Below, piece after piece: positions 19,265-29,260 of a stretch of DNA of 64,000 nucleotides; position 1 is the first letter of the stretch, and the number at the start of each line of letters is the position of its first letter. The notes below the pieces were generated by a model. It worked only from the letters and a program-made list of their open reading frames with translations. It was not told the origin of the DNA and did no database searches. This stretch comes from Streptomyces profundus (lineage in GTDB: Bacteria > Actinomycetota > Actinomycetes > Streptomycetales > Streptomycetaceae): positions 2,480,001 through 2,544,000 of the forward strand of contig NZ_CP082362.1 of the NCBI RefSeq assembly GCF_020740535.1, written 5' to 3'. A program made the translations under genes and the position numbers.

Positions 19265-19633
19265 TTACAGCACCTCCGGCGCGAGGGAGATGATCTTCAT
19301 GAACTTCTTCTCGCGCAGCTCACGGCCCACCGGGCCGAAGATACGGGTGCCCCGGGGGTCGCCGTCGTTCTTCAGAATGACGGCGGCGTTCTCGTCGAAC
19401 CGGATGTACGAACCGTCCGGACGGCGGCGCTCCTTGACGGCGCGCACGATGACCGCCTTGACGACGTCACCCTTCTTCACGTTGCCGCCGGGGATCGCGT
19501 CCTTGACGGTGGCGACGATGACGTCACCGATGCCCGCGTAGCGGCGCCCAGATCCGCCGAGCACGCGGATGCAGAGGATCTCCTTCGCACCCGTGTTGTC
19601 GGCGACGCGCAGTCGCGACTCCTGCTGGATCAT
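19265..19633 (-). CDS. rplN: 50S ribosomal protein L14
   Basis: L14 lies at the subunit interface (bridges B5/B8) and contacts L19. The 122-residue chain [28 protein letters not shown] is the family opening, with [29 protein letters not shown] and [29 protein letters not shown] after it. The length equals the E. coli protein. Spacing is three bases to the genes on both sides. Confidence 0.98.
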   Translation of the reverse strand: MIQQESRLRVADNTGAKEILCIRVLGGSGRRYAGIGDVIVATVKDAIPGGNVKKGDVVKAVIVRAVKERRRPDGSYIRFDENAAVILKNDGDPRGTRIFGPVGRELREKKFMKIISLAPEVL

Positions 19634-19636
19634 TGG

Positions 19637-19921
19637 TTACTTCGCCTTCTCCAGAATCTCCACGACGCGCCAGCGCTTGGTCGCGGAAAGCGGACGGGTC
19701 TCCATCAGAAGAACGCGGTCGCCAACGCCCGCGGCATTCTGCTCGTCATGCGCCTTGAGCCTGCTGGTGCGGCGGATGATCTTCCCGTAGAGGGCGTGCT
19801 TGACCCGGTCCTCGACAGCGACGACAACGGTCTTGTCCATCTTGTCGCTGACCACCAGGCCCTCACGGGTCTTCCGCCGGCCGCGCTCGGTCGTCGTCTC
19901 AGTCACAGTCTTCTCACTCAT
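19637..19921 (-). CDS. rpsQ: 30S ribosomal protein S17
   Basis: S17 is an OB-fold primary 16S binder of the 30S body. The 94 residues include [40 protein letters not shown] and [23 protein letters not shown]. The first ~15 residues form a Thr/Glu-rich extension ([16 protein letters not shown]) beyond the E. coli protein. Its ATG shares one base with the rpmC stop. Confidence 0.98.
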   Translation of the reverse strand: MSEKTVTETTTERGRRKTREGLVVSDKMDKTVVVAVEDRVKHALYGKIIRRTSRLKAHDEQNAAGVGDRVLLMETRPLSATKRWRVVEILEKAK

Positions 19922-20172
19922 CAGGCGTTCTCCACCGCCTCGACAGCCTCAGCCGGCTCCACCGAATCGATGCCGAGCTCGCGCTCGCGCATCAGGGTGT
20001 AGACCCGGGCGATGTCCTTACGGACGGCCTTCAGCCGGCTGTTGTTCTCCAGCTGACCGGTGGCCGCCTGGAAGCGAAGCCTGAACAGCTCCTCCTTCGA
20101 CTCACGCAGCTTCTCAACCAGCTCCTGGTTGTTCAGCTCGCGCAGCTCGGAGGACTTGGTACCGGCTGCCAT
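19921..20172 (-). CDS. rpmC: 50S ribosomal protein L29
   Basis: L29 is a small two-helix protein next to the tunnel exit, part of the docking site for trigger factor and SRP. The 83-residue product has the signature [40 protein letters not shown] and [16 protein letters not shown], then an acidic tail. Start: ATG at 20172 overlapping the rplP stop (TGATG); a GTG one codon earlier is less likely. Confidence 0.97.
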   Translation of the reverse strand: MAAGTKSSELRELNNQELVEKLRESKEELFRLRFQAATGQLENNSRLKAVRKDIARVYTLMRERELGIDSVEPAEAVEAVENA

Positions 20173-20591
20173 CACGCCTCACCTGCCTCGCGCCGGACGA
20201 TCCGGCACTTCATCGGAAGCTTGTGCGCGGCGCGGATGAGCGCCTCACGGGCAATCTTCTCGTTCGGGAACGACAGCTCGAACATCACGCGTCCGGGCTT
20301 GACGTTGGCCACCCACCACTCCGGCGAACCCTTGCCGGAACCCATGCGGGTCTCGGCCGGCTTCTTGGTCAGCGGGCGGTCGGGGTAGATGTTGATCCAC
20401 ACCTTGCCGCCACGCTTGATGTGCCGGGTCATCGAGATACGTGCGGCCTCGATCTGCCGGTTGGTGACGTAGGCGCCGGTGACGGCCTGGATGCCGTACT
20501 CACCGAAGGAGACCTCGGTACCACCCTTGGCCGCCCCGCTGCGCTTGGGGTGGTGCTGCTTGCGGTACTTGACCTTGCGAGGGATCAGCAT
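20172..20591 (-). CDS. rplP: 50S ribosomal protein L16
   Basis: L16 organises the A-site tRNA region of the 50S subunit and is needed for peptidyl-transferase architecture. The 139-residue chain includes [78 protein letters not shown] and [13 protein letters not shown]. It lies three bases after rpsC and overlaps rpmC by one base. Confidence 0.98.
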   Translation of the reverse strand: MLIPRKVKYRKQHHPKRSGAAKGGTEVSFGEYGIQAVTGAYVTNRQIEAARISMTRHIKRGGKVWINIYPDRPLTKKPAETRMGSGKGSPEWWVANVKPGRVMFELSFPNEKIAREALIRAAHKLPMKCRIVRREAGEA

Positions 20592-20594
20592 GGC

Positions 20595-21464
20595 TCAGCT
20601 CTCCCCTCCGGCAGAGCCGGACGATTGGTTGGAGCCGCTGGCGCCCTCGGGGGCCGGAGCTGCCGCAGCCGCTTCGGACTTGGGGGCCTCGGCCGCCGGA
20701 GCGCCCTGCTGCTGCGGCCTACGGCCGCGGCCACCGCGCTCGCCACGGCCGCGGGCCGGACGGTCGCCGCCGGGGCCACCACCGCGCGCGGGACGGTTGC
20801 CCGCGCGGGCCGCGGCGTTCTCGGCGCGCACCTCGGCGATGTTCTTCACATCGCCCTTGTAGATCCACACCTTGACGCCGATGCGACCGAAGGTGGTACG
20901 GGCCTCGAAGAAGCCGTAGTCCACGTTGGCGCGCAGCGTGTGCAGCGGGACCCGACCCTCGCGGTAGAACTCGGAGCGGGACATCTCAGCCCCACCGAGT
21001 CGGCCACCGCACTGGATCTTGATGCCCTTGGCACCGGCCTTCATGGTGCTCTGCATCGACTTGCGCATCGCACGCCGGAACGACACCCGGGAGGACAGCT
21101 GCTCGGCGACCGCCTGGGCCACCAACTGGGCGTCCAGCTCCGGGTTCTTCACCTCAAGGATGTTGAACTGGATCTGCTTGCCCGTGAGCTTCTCCAGGTT
21201 GCCCCGGAGCCGGTCGGCCTCGGCACCCCGGCGACCGATCACGATGCCGGGCCTGGCGGTGTGGACGTCGACGCGGACCCGGTCCCGGGTGCGCTCGATC
21301 TCCACCTTGGAGATGCCGGCCCGCTCCATGCCCTGAGTGAGCATCCTGCGGATCGCGACGTCTTCCTTGACGTAGTCCTTGTAGAGCTTGTCGGCATACC
21401 ACCGCGACTTGAAGTCGGTCGTGATGCCGAGACGGAACCCGTGCGGGTTTACCTTCTGGCCCAT
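20595..21464 (-). CDS. rpsC: 30S ribosomal protein S3
   Basis: S3 lines the mRNA entry site and has helicase activity with S4 and S5. The 289-residue protein starts [22 protein letters not shown], has the KH domain ([14 protein letters not shown], with the GxxG-type loop) and the S3 C-terminal domain ([31 protein letters not shown]). About the last 75 residues are a low-complexity Arg-Gly then Ala/Pro/Ser tail, far beyond the 233-residue E. coli length but common in Streptomyces. Confidence 0.98.
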   Translation of the reverse strand: MGQKVNPHGFRLGITTDFKSRWYADKLYKDYVKEDVAIRRMLTQGMERAGISKVEIERTRDRVRVDVHTARPGIVIGRRGAEADRLRGNLEKLTGKQIQFNILEVKNPELDAQLVAQAVAEQLSSRVSFRRAMRKSMQSTMKAGAKGIKIQCGGRLGGAEMSRSEFYREGRVPLHTLRANVDYGFFEARTTFGRIGVKVWIYKGDVKNIAEVRAENAAARAGNRPARGGGPGGDRPARGRGERGGRGRRPQQQGAPAAEAPKSEAAAAAPAPEGASGSNQSSGSAGGES

Positions 21465-21811
21465 TACCGGGTTCCTTCCTTGCTGCCGAGGACCACGGTG
21501 ATGTGGCTGGTCCGCTTACGAATCCGGTACGCGCGACCCTGCGCGCGCGGCCGGAACCGCTTCAGCGTGGGGCCCTCGTCCACGTACGCCTCTTTGACGT
21601 ACAGCGTTTCGGCGTCCGGGTGGTTGTAGTTGTGCACGGCGTTGGCGATGGCGCTGTCGAGCACCTTGCCGACCGGCACGCTGGCTGCCTGCGGGGCGAA
21701 GCGCAGGACCGCCTGAGCCTCCGAGGCATCCTTGCCACGGATGAGGTCCACCACACGGCGGGCCTTCATGGGCGTAACGCGGATGTACCGCGCCTGGGCC
21801 CTGGCTTCCAT
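21464..21811 (-). CDS. rplV: 50S ribosomal protein L22
   Basis: L22 extends a beta-hairpin into the exit tunnel, where macrolide resistance changes occur. The 115-residue chain [28 protein letters not shown] ends [23 protein letters not shown]. The hairpin tip [20 protein letters not shown] shows no insertion or deletion. Start: ATG at 21811, preceded by GAAGGGA at good spacing; ATGs at 21847 and 21856 would add residues absent from relatives. The stop overlaps the rpsC start by one base. Confidence 0.96.
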   Translation of the reverse strand: MEARAQARYIRVTPMKARRVVDLIRGKDASEAQAVLRFAPQAASVPVGKVLDSAIANAVHNYNHPDAETLYVKEAYVDEGPTLKRFRPRAQGRAYRIRKRTSHITVVLGSKEGTR

Positions 21812-21863
21812 GGTCGTCCCTTCGGTGTTTGTCGGGGAGTCGGTCATGATCTGCACACCCCGC

Positions 21864-22145
21864 TCAGCGACGCCGCGACTTGCGGTCGTCCTTCACGTGA
21901 CCCCGGAAGGTACGCGTCGGCGCGAACTCGCCGAGCTTGTGCCCGACCATCGACTCGGTGATGAACACCGGGACGTGCTTGCGGCCGTCGTGCACCGCGA
22001 TCGTGTGGCCCAGCATCGCCGGGATGATCATCGAGCGACGAGACCAGGTCTTGATGACGTTCTTGGTACCAGCTTCGTTCTGGACGTCCACCTTCTTGAT
22101 CAGGTGGTCGTCGACGAAGGGTCCCTTCTTGAGACTGCGCGGCAT
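21864..22145 (-). CDS. rpsS: 30S ribosomal protein S19
   Basis: S19 in the 30S head binds 16S rRNA with S13 near the A/P sites. All 93 residues fit the family: [50 protein letters not shown] and [18 protein letters not shown]. It sits between rplB (11 bases away) and rplV. Confidence 0.98.
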   Translation of the reverse strand: MPRSLKKGPFVDDHLIKKVDVQNEAGTKNVIKTWSRRSMIIPAMLGHTIAVHDGRKHVPVFITESMVGHKLGEFAPTRTFRGHVKDDRKSRRR

Positions 22146-22156
22146 CGACCTGCTCC

Positions 22157-22993
<837 letters not shown>

Positions 22994-23030
22994 TTCTTAG
23001 TCCTCGTCCGGTATCGGACGACCGGATCTC

Positions 23031-23363
23031 CTAGGAGACCGGGCCGCCGAAGATGTCGATGCTGTCGCCCTCGGCCAGGGTCACGATCGCGCGCTTGGTG
23101 CTGGCGCGACGGCCGTAACCGGTACGGGTGCGCTTGCGCTTGCCCTGACGGTTGATCGTGTTCACACCGAGCACCTTGACCGCGAAGACCGCCTGGACGG
23201 CCTGCTTGATCTGGGTCTTGTTCGCCCGGGGGTCGACGATGAAGGTGTACTTGTTCTCGTCGAGGAGCGCGTAGCTCTTCTCCGACACGACCGGCTTGAT
23301 CAGGATGTCGTGGTGGGAGGAGAACTCCTTGCTGGAGAACTCGGCGATGGTTGCGTCGCTCAT
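23031..23363 (-). CDS. rplW: 50S ribosomal protein L23
   Basis: L23 sits at the tunnel exit and is the main docking point of trigger factor and SRP. The 110 residues include [48 protein letters not shown] and the RNA-binding loop [24 protein letters not shown]. Start: ATG at 23363, whose A overlaps the rplD stop; the longer open frame runs into rplD and is not L23. Confidence 0.97.
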   Translation of the reverse strand: MSDATIAEFSSKEFSSHHDILIKPVVSEKSYALLDENKYTFIVDPRANKTQIKQAVQAVFAVKVLGVNTINRQGKRKRTRTGYGRRASTKRAIVTLAEGDSIDIFGGPVS

Positions 23364-24040
23364 CAGGCGTCGCTCCCTTCGGGCGTCTTGTCGAGCGCCA
23401 CGGCGCCGGCGGCCCGGCCGGCCACGAAGCGGTCGAACGCGGCCTTGGTGAAGACCACGTCGTCGGAGTCCACGACGTCGTAGGTGTTCAGCTGGCCCGG
23501 GTCGATGATGTGCACCTGGGGCAGGTTGCGCGCGGACAGCCACGAGGTGTTGTCCGAGCGCTCGGCGACCAGCAGGACCTTCTTGCGGTCGCTGATCTTG
23601 CCCAGCAGGGTCTTGGCGGCCTTGGTCGAGACCTCGCCGGCCACCACGCCGCTGACCACGTGCACGCGGTCGTGCCGGGCGCGGTCGGTGAGGGCGCCAC
23701 GCAGCGCCGCCGCCTTCATCTTCTTCGGGGTGCGCTGGCTGTAGTCGCGCGGCACCGGGCCGTGGACGACGCCACCGCCGGCGAACTGCGGCGCGCGGAC
23801 GGAGCCCTGACGGGCGCGGCCCGTGCCCTTCTGGCGGTAGGGCTTCTTACCGCCACCGCGGACCTCGCCACGCGTCTTGGTCTTGTGCGTGCCCTGGCGG
23901 GCGGCGGCGAGCTGGGCGACGACGACCTGGTGGATCAGCGGAACGCTGACCTTGGCGTCGAAGATCTCCGCCGGAAGCTCGACGGAGCCGGCCTCCTCGC
24001 CCGCGGGCGACAGAATGACGATGCTCTTTGGGGTACTCAT
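23363..24040 (-). CDS. rplD: 50S ribosomal protein L4
   Basis: L4 reaches into the exit tunnel and, in E. coli, represses the S10 operon by attenuation. The 225-residue protein has the tunnel loop [35 protein letters not shown] without insertions, then [21 protein letters not shown] and the C-terminal globular domain. Its stop overlaps the rplW start by one base, and it follows rplC by eight bases. Confidence 0.98.
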   Translation of the reverse strand: MSTPKSIVILSPAGEEAGSVELPAEIFDAKVSVPLIHQVVVAQLAAARQGTHKTKTRGEVRGGGKKPYRQKGTGRARQGSVRAPQFAGGGVVHGPVPRDYSQRTPKKMKAAALRGALTDRARHDRVHVVSGVVAGEVSTKAAKTLLGKISDRKKVLLVAERSDNTSWLSARNLPQVHIIDPGQLNTYDVVDSDDVVFTKAAFDRFVAGRAAGAVALDKTPEGSDA

Positions 24041-24048
24041 GATTAACC

Positions 24049-24693
24049 TCAGGCCCCCTTGGCCGCGGAACGGACCAGGACGAGGCCGCCGTTGGGACCG
24101 GGCACCGCGCCCTTGATGAGGAGCAGGCCCTTCTCCGCGTCCACGGCGTGGACGGTCAGGTTCTGGGTGGTGACGCGCTCGTTGCCCATCCGACCGGCCA
24201 TCCGCAGGCCCTTGAAGACCCGACCGGGAGTGGCGCAGCCGCCGATGGAGCCAGGCGAGCGGTGCTTGCGCTGGGTGCCGTGGGAGGCGCCGAGACCGGC
24301 GAAGCCGTGACGCTTCATCACACCGGCGGTGCCCTTGCCCTTGGTGGTGCCGGTCACATCGACGCGGACGCCGGAGTCGAACACCTCGGCCGTGACCTCC
24401 TGGCCGAGGGTGTACTCGGCGGCGTCAGCGGTCCGCAGCTCTACCAGGTGGCGGCGCGGGGTGACGTCGGCCTTGGCGAAGTGGCCCTTGAGGGGGCGGT
24501 TCACCTTGCGCGGGTCGATCTCGCCGAACGCGATCTGGACGGCCTCGTAGCCGTCCCTGTCGTTGGTGCGGACCTGGGTAACGACGCAGGGCCCGGCCTT
24601 GACCACGGTCACTGGGACGACACGGTTGTTCTCGTCCCAGACCTGGGTCATGCCGAGCTTCTCGCCCAGGACGCCCTTGATCTGCTTGGTCAT
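24049..24693 (-). CDS. rplC: 50S ribosomal protein L3
   Basis: L3 is an assembly initiator whose central extension reaches the peptidyl-transferase centre. The 214-residue chain shows [77 protein letters not shown] and [29 protein letters not shown]. It is second in the S10 operon, 13 bases after rpsJ. Confidence 0.98.
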   Translation of the reverse strand: MTKQIKGVLGEKLGMTQVWDENNRVVPVTVVKAGPCVVTQVRTNDRDGYEAVQIAFGEIDPRKVNRPLKGHFAKADVTPRRHLVELRTADAAEYTLGQEVTAEVFDSGVRVDVTGTTKGKGTAGVMKRHGFAGLGASHGTQRKHRSPGSIGGCATPGRVFKGLRMAGRMGNERVTTQNLTVHAVDAEKGLLLIKGAVPGPNGGLVLVRSAAKGA

Positions 24694-24706
24694 CTCTCCC
24701 GGCCTC

Positions 24707-25015
24707 TCAGAGCTTGATCTCGATGTCGACGCCGGCCGGCAGGTCCAGGCGCATCAACGAGTCAACGGTCTTGGGGGTGGGGTCGAGGATGTCGATCAGC
24801 CGCTTGTGGGTGCGCATCTCGAAGTGCTCGCGCGAGTCCTTGTACTTGTGCGGCGACTTGATGACGCAGTACACGTTCTTCTCAGTGGGCAGCGGCACCG
24901 GGCCTGCGACCGACGCTCCCGTGCGGGTCACCGTCTCGACGATCTTCTTCGCCGAGTTGTCGATGACCTCGTGGTCGTAGGCCTTGAGCCGGATGCGGAT
25001 CTTCTGTCCCGCCAT
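24707..25015 (-). CDS. rpsJ: 30S ribosomal protein S10
   Basis: S10 belongs to the 30S head and, with NusB, is a transcription antitermination factor contacting NusG. The 102-residue product [29 protein letters not shown] is standard, with [39 protein letters not shown] after it. Start: ATG at 25015. It is the first gene of the S10-spc-alpha block. Upstream is a 466-base gene-free stretch with a hairpin element identical to one before rpsL. Confidence 0.98.
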   Translation of the reverse strand: MAGQKIRIRLKAYDHEVIDNSAKKIVETVTRTGASVAGPVPLPTEKNVYCVIKSPHKYKDSREHFEMRTHKRLIDILDPTPKTVDSLMRLDLPAGVDIEIKL

Positions 25016-25481
25016 GGCTACTTCGTAGTCCTGTCTCTTTGTCAACGCTCTGGAACCCGGCGTCACCCCTCCCCTGCGACTTCCCGACCCACGCGGTCGG
25101 GCGTGTCGTACTCATTCTCAGATTTCGCCGCGGAACCTCCCGACCTTTCGGCCGGAGGAGGGTTTCCTCTGCGAGGAGTGGGGGGAGAACTTCCACCGGG
25201 CGCCTGGTCGCAAGCCCCGCCCACGCTTCCCGGAAGATCTCGGTATTTCCATCCCTACCCCGGCTGACCAGGGCATTCATGGGATGACGAATACAGTGAG
25301 ACTCGCTTCCAGTCCTCCCGACGGGAGGCGCGCGGCATCGGCTGTCAACCGAGCAACCTGGTCAGTGTGCCATAGGGCCCCGCGCCCCCGCCAATCGGGC
25401 GGTATGCCCCACCTGCTCCCCCACGTGCTCCCTCACCTGCTCCGCCGCCCGCTCGCCCACCCTCGGTCGGGCCTCCCGCCG
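25016..25481 (-). promoter_or_regulatory. S10 operon promoter/leader region
   Basis: Gene-free stretch. Contents on the minus strand: an identical copy (25083-25108) of the rpsL leader hairpin element; an isolated TTGACA (25343-25348) without a good -10 at 17-18 bases; a palindrome CCTCCCGACGGGAGG at about 25314-25328; three 12-base repeats (25407-25443) just past the symporter stop. I cannot place the transcription start with confidence. Confidence 0.55.
25083..25108 (-). promoter_or_regulatory. Shared leader hairpin element, rpsJ copy
   Basis: 26 bases identical to 38208-38233 before rpsL. It begins CGACACG and contains the stem CCCGACC, loop GCGTG, stem GGTCGGG. No T-run follows, so it is not an ordinary terminator. 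It lies 68 bases upstream of the rpsJ ATG. Confidence 0.7.
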
Positions 25482-26942
25482 TCAGCCCGGCAGGTGCAGC
25501 CGGAGCACCGCTCGCTCGGCCCATTCGGGCGGGGTGCCGCGCAGCGAGACGCCCACCATCACCGCGAACGCCAACGGCACCGTCCAGGCCGCCGGTTGGG
25601 CGAGCAGCACCACCAGCCAGCCGGGGCCGCCGTCCGTCAGCACCGAGGCCAGGGCCGCTCCGGTGGCCGCGCAGACCCCGGTGGCGAGACCCGAGGCGGC
25701 ACCGGCCGTGGTCAGCCCCCGCCACCAGATGCCCAGCACCAGCAGCGGGCAGAACGTGGAAGCGGCCACGGCGAACGCCCAGCCGACCGCCACGTTGATG
25801 TCCACACTACGGGCCGGCAGTGACAGCGCCACGGCCACGGTCGCCCCGGCCACCACGGCCCAGCGCAGCCTGGGCACCGTCGCCCGGGACAGATCGTGGG
25901 AGAGGCCGCCGGCCAGCGCCATCAGCAGCCCGGACGAGGTGGAGAGAAAGGCGGCGAAGGCGCCGGCCGCCACCACGGCCGTCAACAGCGAACCCCAGGC
26001 GCCTGGGACGATCTCCCCCGGCAGCACCACCGTCACCATGTCGGTGTCCCCGCCGTGCACCAGCTCCGGGGTGAACACCCGCCCCAGCAGCCCGTAGACC
26101 GCGGGGAAGAGATAGAAGACGCCGAGCAGCACGATCACCCCGACGGCCACCCGGCGCGCGGCCCTGGCCGTGGGGCTGGTGTGGAAGCGCATGATCACAT
26201 GCGGCAGCCCCACGGCGCCGAGGGTGGTGGCCAGCAGCACGGACCAGGTGGCCAGCAGCGGCGCCCCGGAGCCGTCCAGGTCGAGCAGCGGCCGGCTCCA
26301 GTCGTCGTCGACGTCGAACCGCAGCGCCTCGGCGCGCGCCCCGCCGCCGGCGTGCACCACCAGGAAGATCGCCGGCACCGCGATGAACAGCAGCTTCACC
26401 CCGTAGTGGAACGCCTGCACATAGGTGGCCGAACGCATCCCGCCGGCCGCGATGGAGACGCTCACCACCAGCCCTGCCAGCACCACGCCCACCCAGTAGG
26501 GCGTGCCGCTCACCGCGTGCAGCACCATCCCCGCGCCCTTGAACTGCGGCACCAGATAGAGCCACATGATCACCAGAACGATCACCGCGCAGAGCTTCCT
26601 GATCCGCTCCGAGCCCAGCCGGTAGTCGGCGAAGTCCGGCACCGTGTAGGCGCCCGAGCGGCGCATCGGCCCGGCGACCAGCGCGGCGACCGCCACATAC
26701 CCCGCGGTGAAGCCCACCGCGTACCAGAGGGTGCCGACGCCGTTCTTCAGCATCAGCCCGGCCAGACCGAGCACCGAGGCGGCCGAGACGTACTCCCCCG
26801 CGATGGCCATCGCGTTCCATCCCGGTGCGACGCGTTGCGAGGCGACCAGGAAGTCGGGGGTGGTGCGGGCGGCGCGCACCCCGTAGGCGCCGATGACGAC
26901 GCTCACCACGAAGAGCAGCCCGATCGCCGCGAGCCCGATCAC
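25482..26942 (-). CDS. Sodium:solute symporter (SSS family)
   Basis: 486 residues with about 13 predicted membrane helices. Family signatures include the N-terminal AIAGEYVSAASVLGLAG (equivalent of the Na-site helix), GMRSATYVQAFHYGVKLLFIAVPAIF and SLLTAVVAAGAFAAFLSTSSGLLMALAGGLSHDL. It probably takes up a small organic acid with Na+ (or H+); the substrate cannot be read from sequence. Its GTG overlaps the stop of the small membrane gene by four bases (GTGA), closing a four-gene operon with a LytS-type kinase and LytTR regulator. It is paralogous to the ActP-like symporter 4.3 kb away, and both are preceded by a small membrane protein in the same overlap. Confidence 0.88.
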   Translation of the reverse strand: MIGLAAIGLLFVVSVVIGAYGVRAARTTPDFLVASQRVAPGWNAMAIAGEYVSAASVLGLAGLMLKNGVGTLWYAVGFTAGYVAVAALVAGPMRRSGAYTVPDFADYRLGSERIRKLCAVIVLVIMWLYLVPQFKGAGMVLHAVSGTPYWVGVVLAGLVVSVSIAAGGMRSATYVQAFHYGVKLLFIAVPAIFLVVHAGGGARAEALRFDVDDDWSRPLLDLDGSGAPLLATWSVLLATTLGAVGLPHVIMRFHTSPTARAARRVAVGVIVLLGVFYLFPAVYGLLGRVFTPELVHGGDTDMVTVVLPGEIVPGAWGSLLTAVVAAGAFAAFLSTSSGLLMALAGGLSHDLSRATVPRLRWAVVAGATVAVALSLPARSVDINVAVGWAFAVAASTFCPLLVLGIWWRGLTTAGAASGLATGVCAATGAALASVLTDGGPGWLVVLLAQPAAWTVPLAFAVMVGVSLRGTPPEWAERAVLRLHLPG

Positions 26943-27328
26943 CCCGGCCGCCCGGCCCTGGGGACGCCGTCGCCTTCGAGCCGCTCGGCGCGACGCACAT
27001 GCCGCACCGCGATCAGCAGCAGCACCGGGTAGGTGCCGCCCATCAACAGCAGCCAGGAGATGGGCACCTCGGCCACCGTGATCCGGCTGAGCACCGGCAG
27101 CGCGGCGAGCAGCCCGCTCAGCCCGAAGAGCACGAGGCCCAGCAGCCCCAGCGTGCGCAGCGCCTGCCGCCGCTGACGGGCGAAGAGCGTGCGGGCGGCC
27201 TCCGTCGAGTCCCGCTCGTCCGGGCCGTGGATGGTCGGCGGCAGCAGGTGCTGTGCGGGGCGGTGCCGTCTGGCCAGCGCGATCCTGGTCTGCGGGCTGG
27301 TGATCCGCACCCGTCGGGGCGCGCTCAT
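26939..27328 (-). CDS. Small two-helix membrane protein, symporter partner
   Basis: 129 residues: a basic soluble N-terminus, then two hydrophobic helices (about residues 57-80, LRTLGLLGLVLFGLSGLLAALP, and 88-109, ISWLLLMGGTYPVLLLIAVRHV). The two-helix plan and the place directly before an SSS symporter, with a four-base GTGA overlap, resemble the DUF485/YjcH-type partners of acetate permeases, though the sequence is not clearly DUF485. I infer that it assembles with or stabilises the symporter. It starts four bases after the response-regulator stop. Confidence 0.75.
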   Translation of the reverse strand: MSAPRRVRITSPQTRIALARRHRPAQHLLPPTIHGPDERDSTEAARTLFARQRRQALRTLGLLGLVLFGLSGLLAALPVLSRITVAEVPISWLLLMGGTYPVLLLIAVRHVRRAERLEGDGVPRAGRPG

Positions 27329-27332
27329 CAGC

Positions 27333-28091
27333 TCACTCCTCGTCCCGCACGGCCGCCAGCAGCTGCTCCTTCAGGGGCCTGGCGTGCCGCCGGCTGACCG
27401 GCACATCGCCGGCCGGGGTGCGGGCCAGCAGCCCGGACGAGCTGCTCACCCACAGGTCGCGGACCCAGCGGATGGCCACCAGATAGCCGCGGTGCGCCCG
27501 CACGAAACCGGCCGGCGCCCACACCTCCTCCAGATAGCTGAGGGATATCCGGATCAGATGGGTCTCCTCGGCGGTGTGCAGCCGGACGTAGTCCCCGTGC
27601 GCCTCGGCGTACTGGATGTCGTCGCGGTGCACGAACACCGTGTGCCGGCCGTTCTCCACCCGGACCACGGACAGCTCGTCGCCGTGCGCGGCGCGCGGCG
27701 CCGCCGGCGGCGGGCGGTGCGGGGCGAGCGCGCGGGAGACGGCCTCGGCCAGCCGCTCGGGGCGCACCGGCTTGAGCAGGTAGTCGATGGCGCCGATGCC
27801 GAACGCGTCGACGGCGTGCTGTTCGGAGGCGGTGACGAAGACGATCGCCGGCGGTTCGGAGAGCCGGCCCAGCACCCGGGCGACCGCCATGCCGTCAAGG
27901 CCAGGCATCGAGATGTCGAGGAAGACGGCGTCGAAGGCGGCCTCGCCCAGCAGCCGGACCGCGCTCTCCCCGCCGTCGGCCTCGCTGACCTCGCCGATCT
28001 CGGGCAGCGCCGTCAGCATGGCGGCCAACTCCCTGCGGGTGAACGTCTCGTCCTCCACCACCAGGGCACGCAGTCGGGTCTCGGCGGTCAC
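27333..28091 (-). CDS. LytTR-family response regulator
   Basis: 252 residues. The receiver domain (about 8-120) has the acidic pair Glu13-Asp14, phospho-acceptor Asp59 (FLDISMPGLDG), Thr87 and Lys107 (YLLKPVRP). A LytTR DNA-binding domain (about 140-245) follows, with VFVHRDDIQYAEAHGDYVRLHT and SLSYLEEVW...FVRAHRGYLVA. LytTR proteins bind pairs of short direct repeats upstream of target promoters. The GTG start overlaps the kinase stop by four bases (GTGA), so the pair is one system. Position suggests that it controls its own symporter operon, like BtsR/YpdB systems that switch on transporters in E. coli; this is inference. Confidence 0.93.
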   Translation of the reverse strand: MTAETRLRALVVEDETFTRRELAAMLTALPEIGEVSEADGGESAVRLLGEAAFDAVFLDISMPGLDGMAVARVLGRLSEPPAIVFVTASEQHAVDAFGIGAIDYLLKPVRPERLAEAVSRALAPHRPPPAAPRAAHGDELSVVRVENGRHTVFVHRDDIQYAEAHGDYVRLHTAEETHLIRISLSYLEEVWAPAGFVRAHRGYLVAIRWVRDLWVSSSSGLLARTPAGDVPVSRRHARPLKEQLLAAVRDEE

Positions 28092-29179
28092 CGCGCGGCC
28101 ACTCCTCGTCTGAACCTGGGCACCCGGATGACGACCTTGGTGCCGCCGTCGGGCGCGGTCTCGATCACCAGCCCGTACTCGGGCCCGTAGACCGCCCGCA
28201 GCCGCATGTCCACATTGGCCAGGCCGACCCGGCGGCGCCGCTCGTCCAGCGGCTCACCCCCGGTGGCCGCGTGTTCCCCGGCGAGTACCGCCTGGGCGAA
28301 CTCAGGTCGCATCCCCACCCCGTCGTCCTCCACCTCGATCACACACAGCGGCCCCTCGCCGAAGCCGGAGACCTGGATGGATCCGGGACCCGGCTTGGGC
28401 TCAAGCCCGTGCCGGACGGCATTCTCCACGATGGGCTGGATCACCAGGAAGGGGATGACGACGGGCAGGATCTCGGGCGCCATCCGGACGGTCAGCTCCA
28501 TCCGGTCGTCGAAGCGGGCGCGCTGGAGCTCCAGATAGGTCTGGATGGCCTGGAGTTCCTCGGCGACGGTGGCGTAGTCCCCCTTGGTGGAGAAGCTGTA
28601 GCGCAGATAGTCGGCGAAGTCGCTGAGCAGGGCCCTGGCCCGGTCCGGGTCGGTGCGCACCCGGGCGCCGATGACGGCCAGCGCGTTGTGCAGGAAGTGC
28701 GGGGATATCTGGGCGCGCAGGGTGCGCAGCTCGGCCTGGGCGATCCGGTCCCTGGCGCGGCGCAGCGCCGCGTGGTCGAGGGAGCGGGCCACCAGCGCGG
28801 CGACCGCCGTGACCTCGGCCTCGGCGCCGCCGCGCACCAGCAGGCCGCCGGACAGCTCGCCGGCGACCAGCAGCGGGACGGCCGACCAGGGCGGCCGGTG
28901 CACGGGGCTGCCGTGCTCGTAGGACTGGGCGAGGAGCGCCCCCGAGTCGGCGTCGGTCGGCTCGGGGCCGGCCGCGGCCACGGGGCCGCCGAGGTCGGCG
29001 AGCAGCACGCTGTCGGCGCCGAGCAGCTTGCGCAGCCGCCGGGCGGCCTGGGCGGGGCCGCGTCCGGTGAGCCCGTCGCGGAGGTCGTCGTCCAACTCCT
29101 GGACGGCGGTGAGCAGGCGCGCGGTGCTCCGCGTCTCCTCGCCCTGTTCGGCCCTGCGCCGCCGTCTGCCATCCAGCAT
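28088..29179 (-). CDS. LytS/YehU-type sensor histidine kinase, soluble
   Basis: 363 residues. The phospho-acceptor is His161 in AQISPHFLHNALAVIGARV (the His_kinase family signature), followed by YLRYSFSTKGDYATVAEELQAIQTYLELQRARF and the ATPase domain with N-box PIVENAVRHGLEPKPG, G1 DDGVGM and a final GGTKVVIRVP. Unlike LytS and BtsS there are no N-terminal membrane helices; residues 20-140 look like a small GAF-like sensor domain, so the signal is probably cytoplasmic. First gene of the four-gene symporter operon. I found no confident promoter in the 81-base gap upstream. Confidence 0.92.
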   Translation of the reverse strand: MLDGRRRRRAEQGEETRSTARLLTAVQELDDDLRDGLTGRGPAQAARRLRKLLGADSVLLADLGGPVAAAGPEPTDADSGALLAQSYEHGSPVHRPPWSAVPLLVAGELSGGLLVRGGAEAEVTAVAALVARSLDHAALRRARDRIAQAELRTLRAQISPHFLHNALAVIGARVRTDPDRARALLSDFADYLRYSFSTKGDYATVAEELQAIQTYLELQRARFDDRMELTVRMAPEILPVVIPFLVIQPIVENAVRHGLEPKPGPGSIQVSGFGEGPLCVIEVEDDGVGMRPEFAQAVLAGEHAATGGEPLDERRRRVGLANVDMRLRAVYGPEYGLVIETAPDGGTKVVIRVPRFRRGVAAR

Positions 29180-29260
29180 GGCCCGAACCTAGCCCAGCGG
29201 GCCGCCCGGCTGTAGGGAAACGACGGGCCCTTCCTGACCGGCTGCTTCTCGCGGGAGGCC

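Noticed and set aside
25343..25348. TTGACA as the S10 operon -35 box
   Set aside because: No TANNNT hexamer at 17-18 bases downstream, so a promoter cannot be claimed from it alone.
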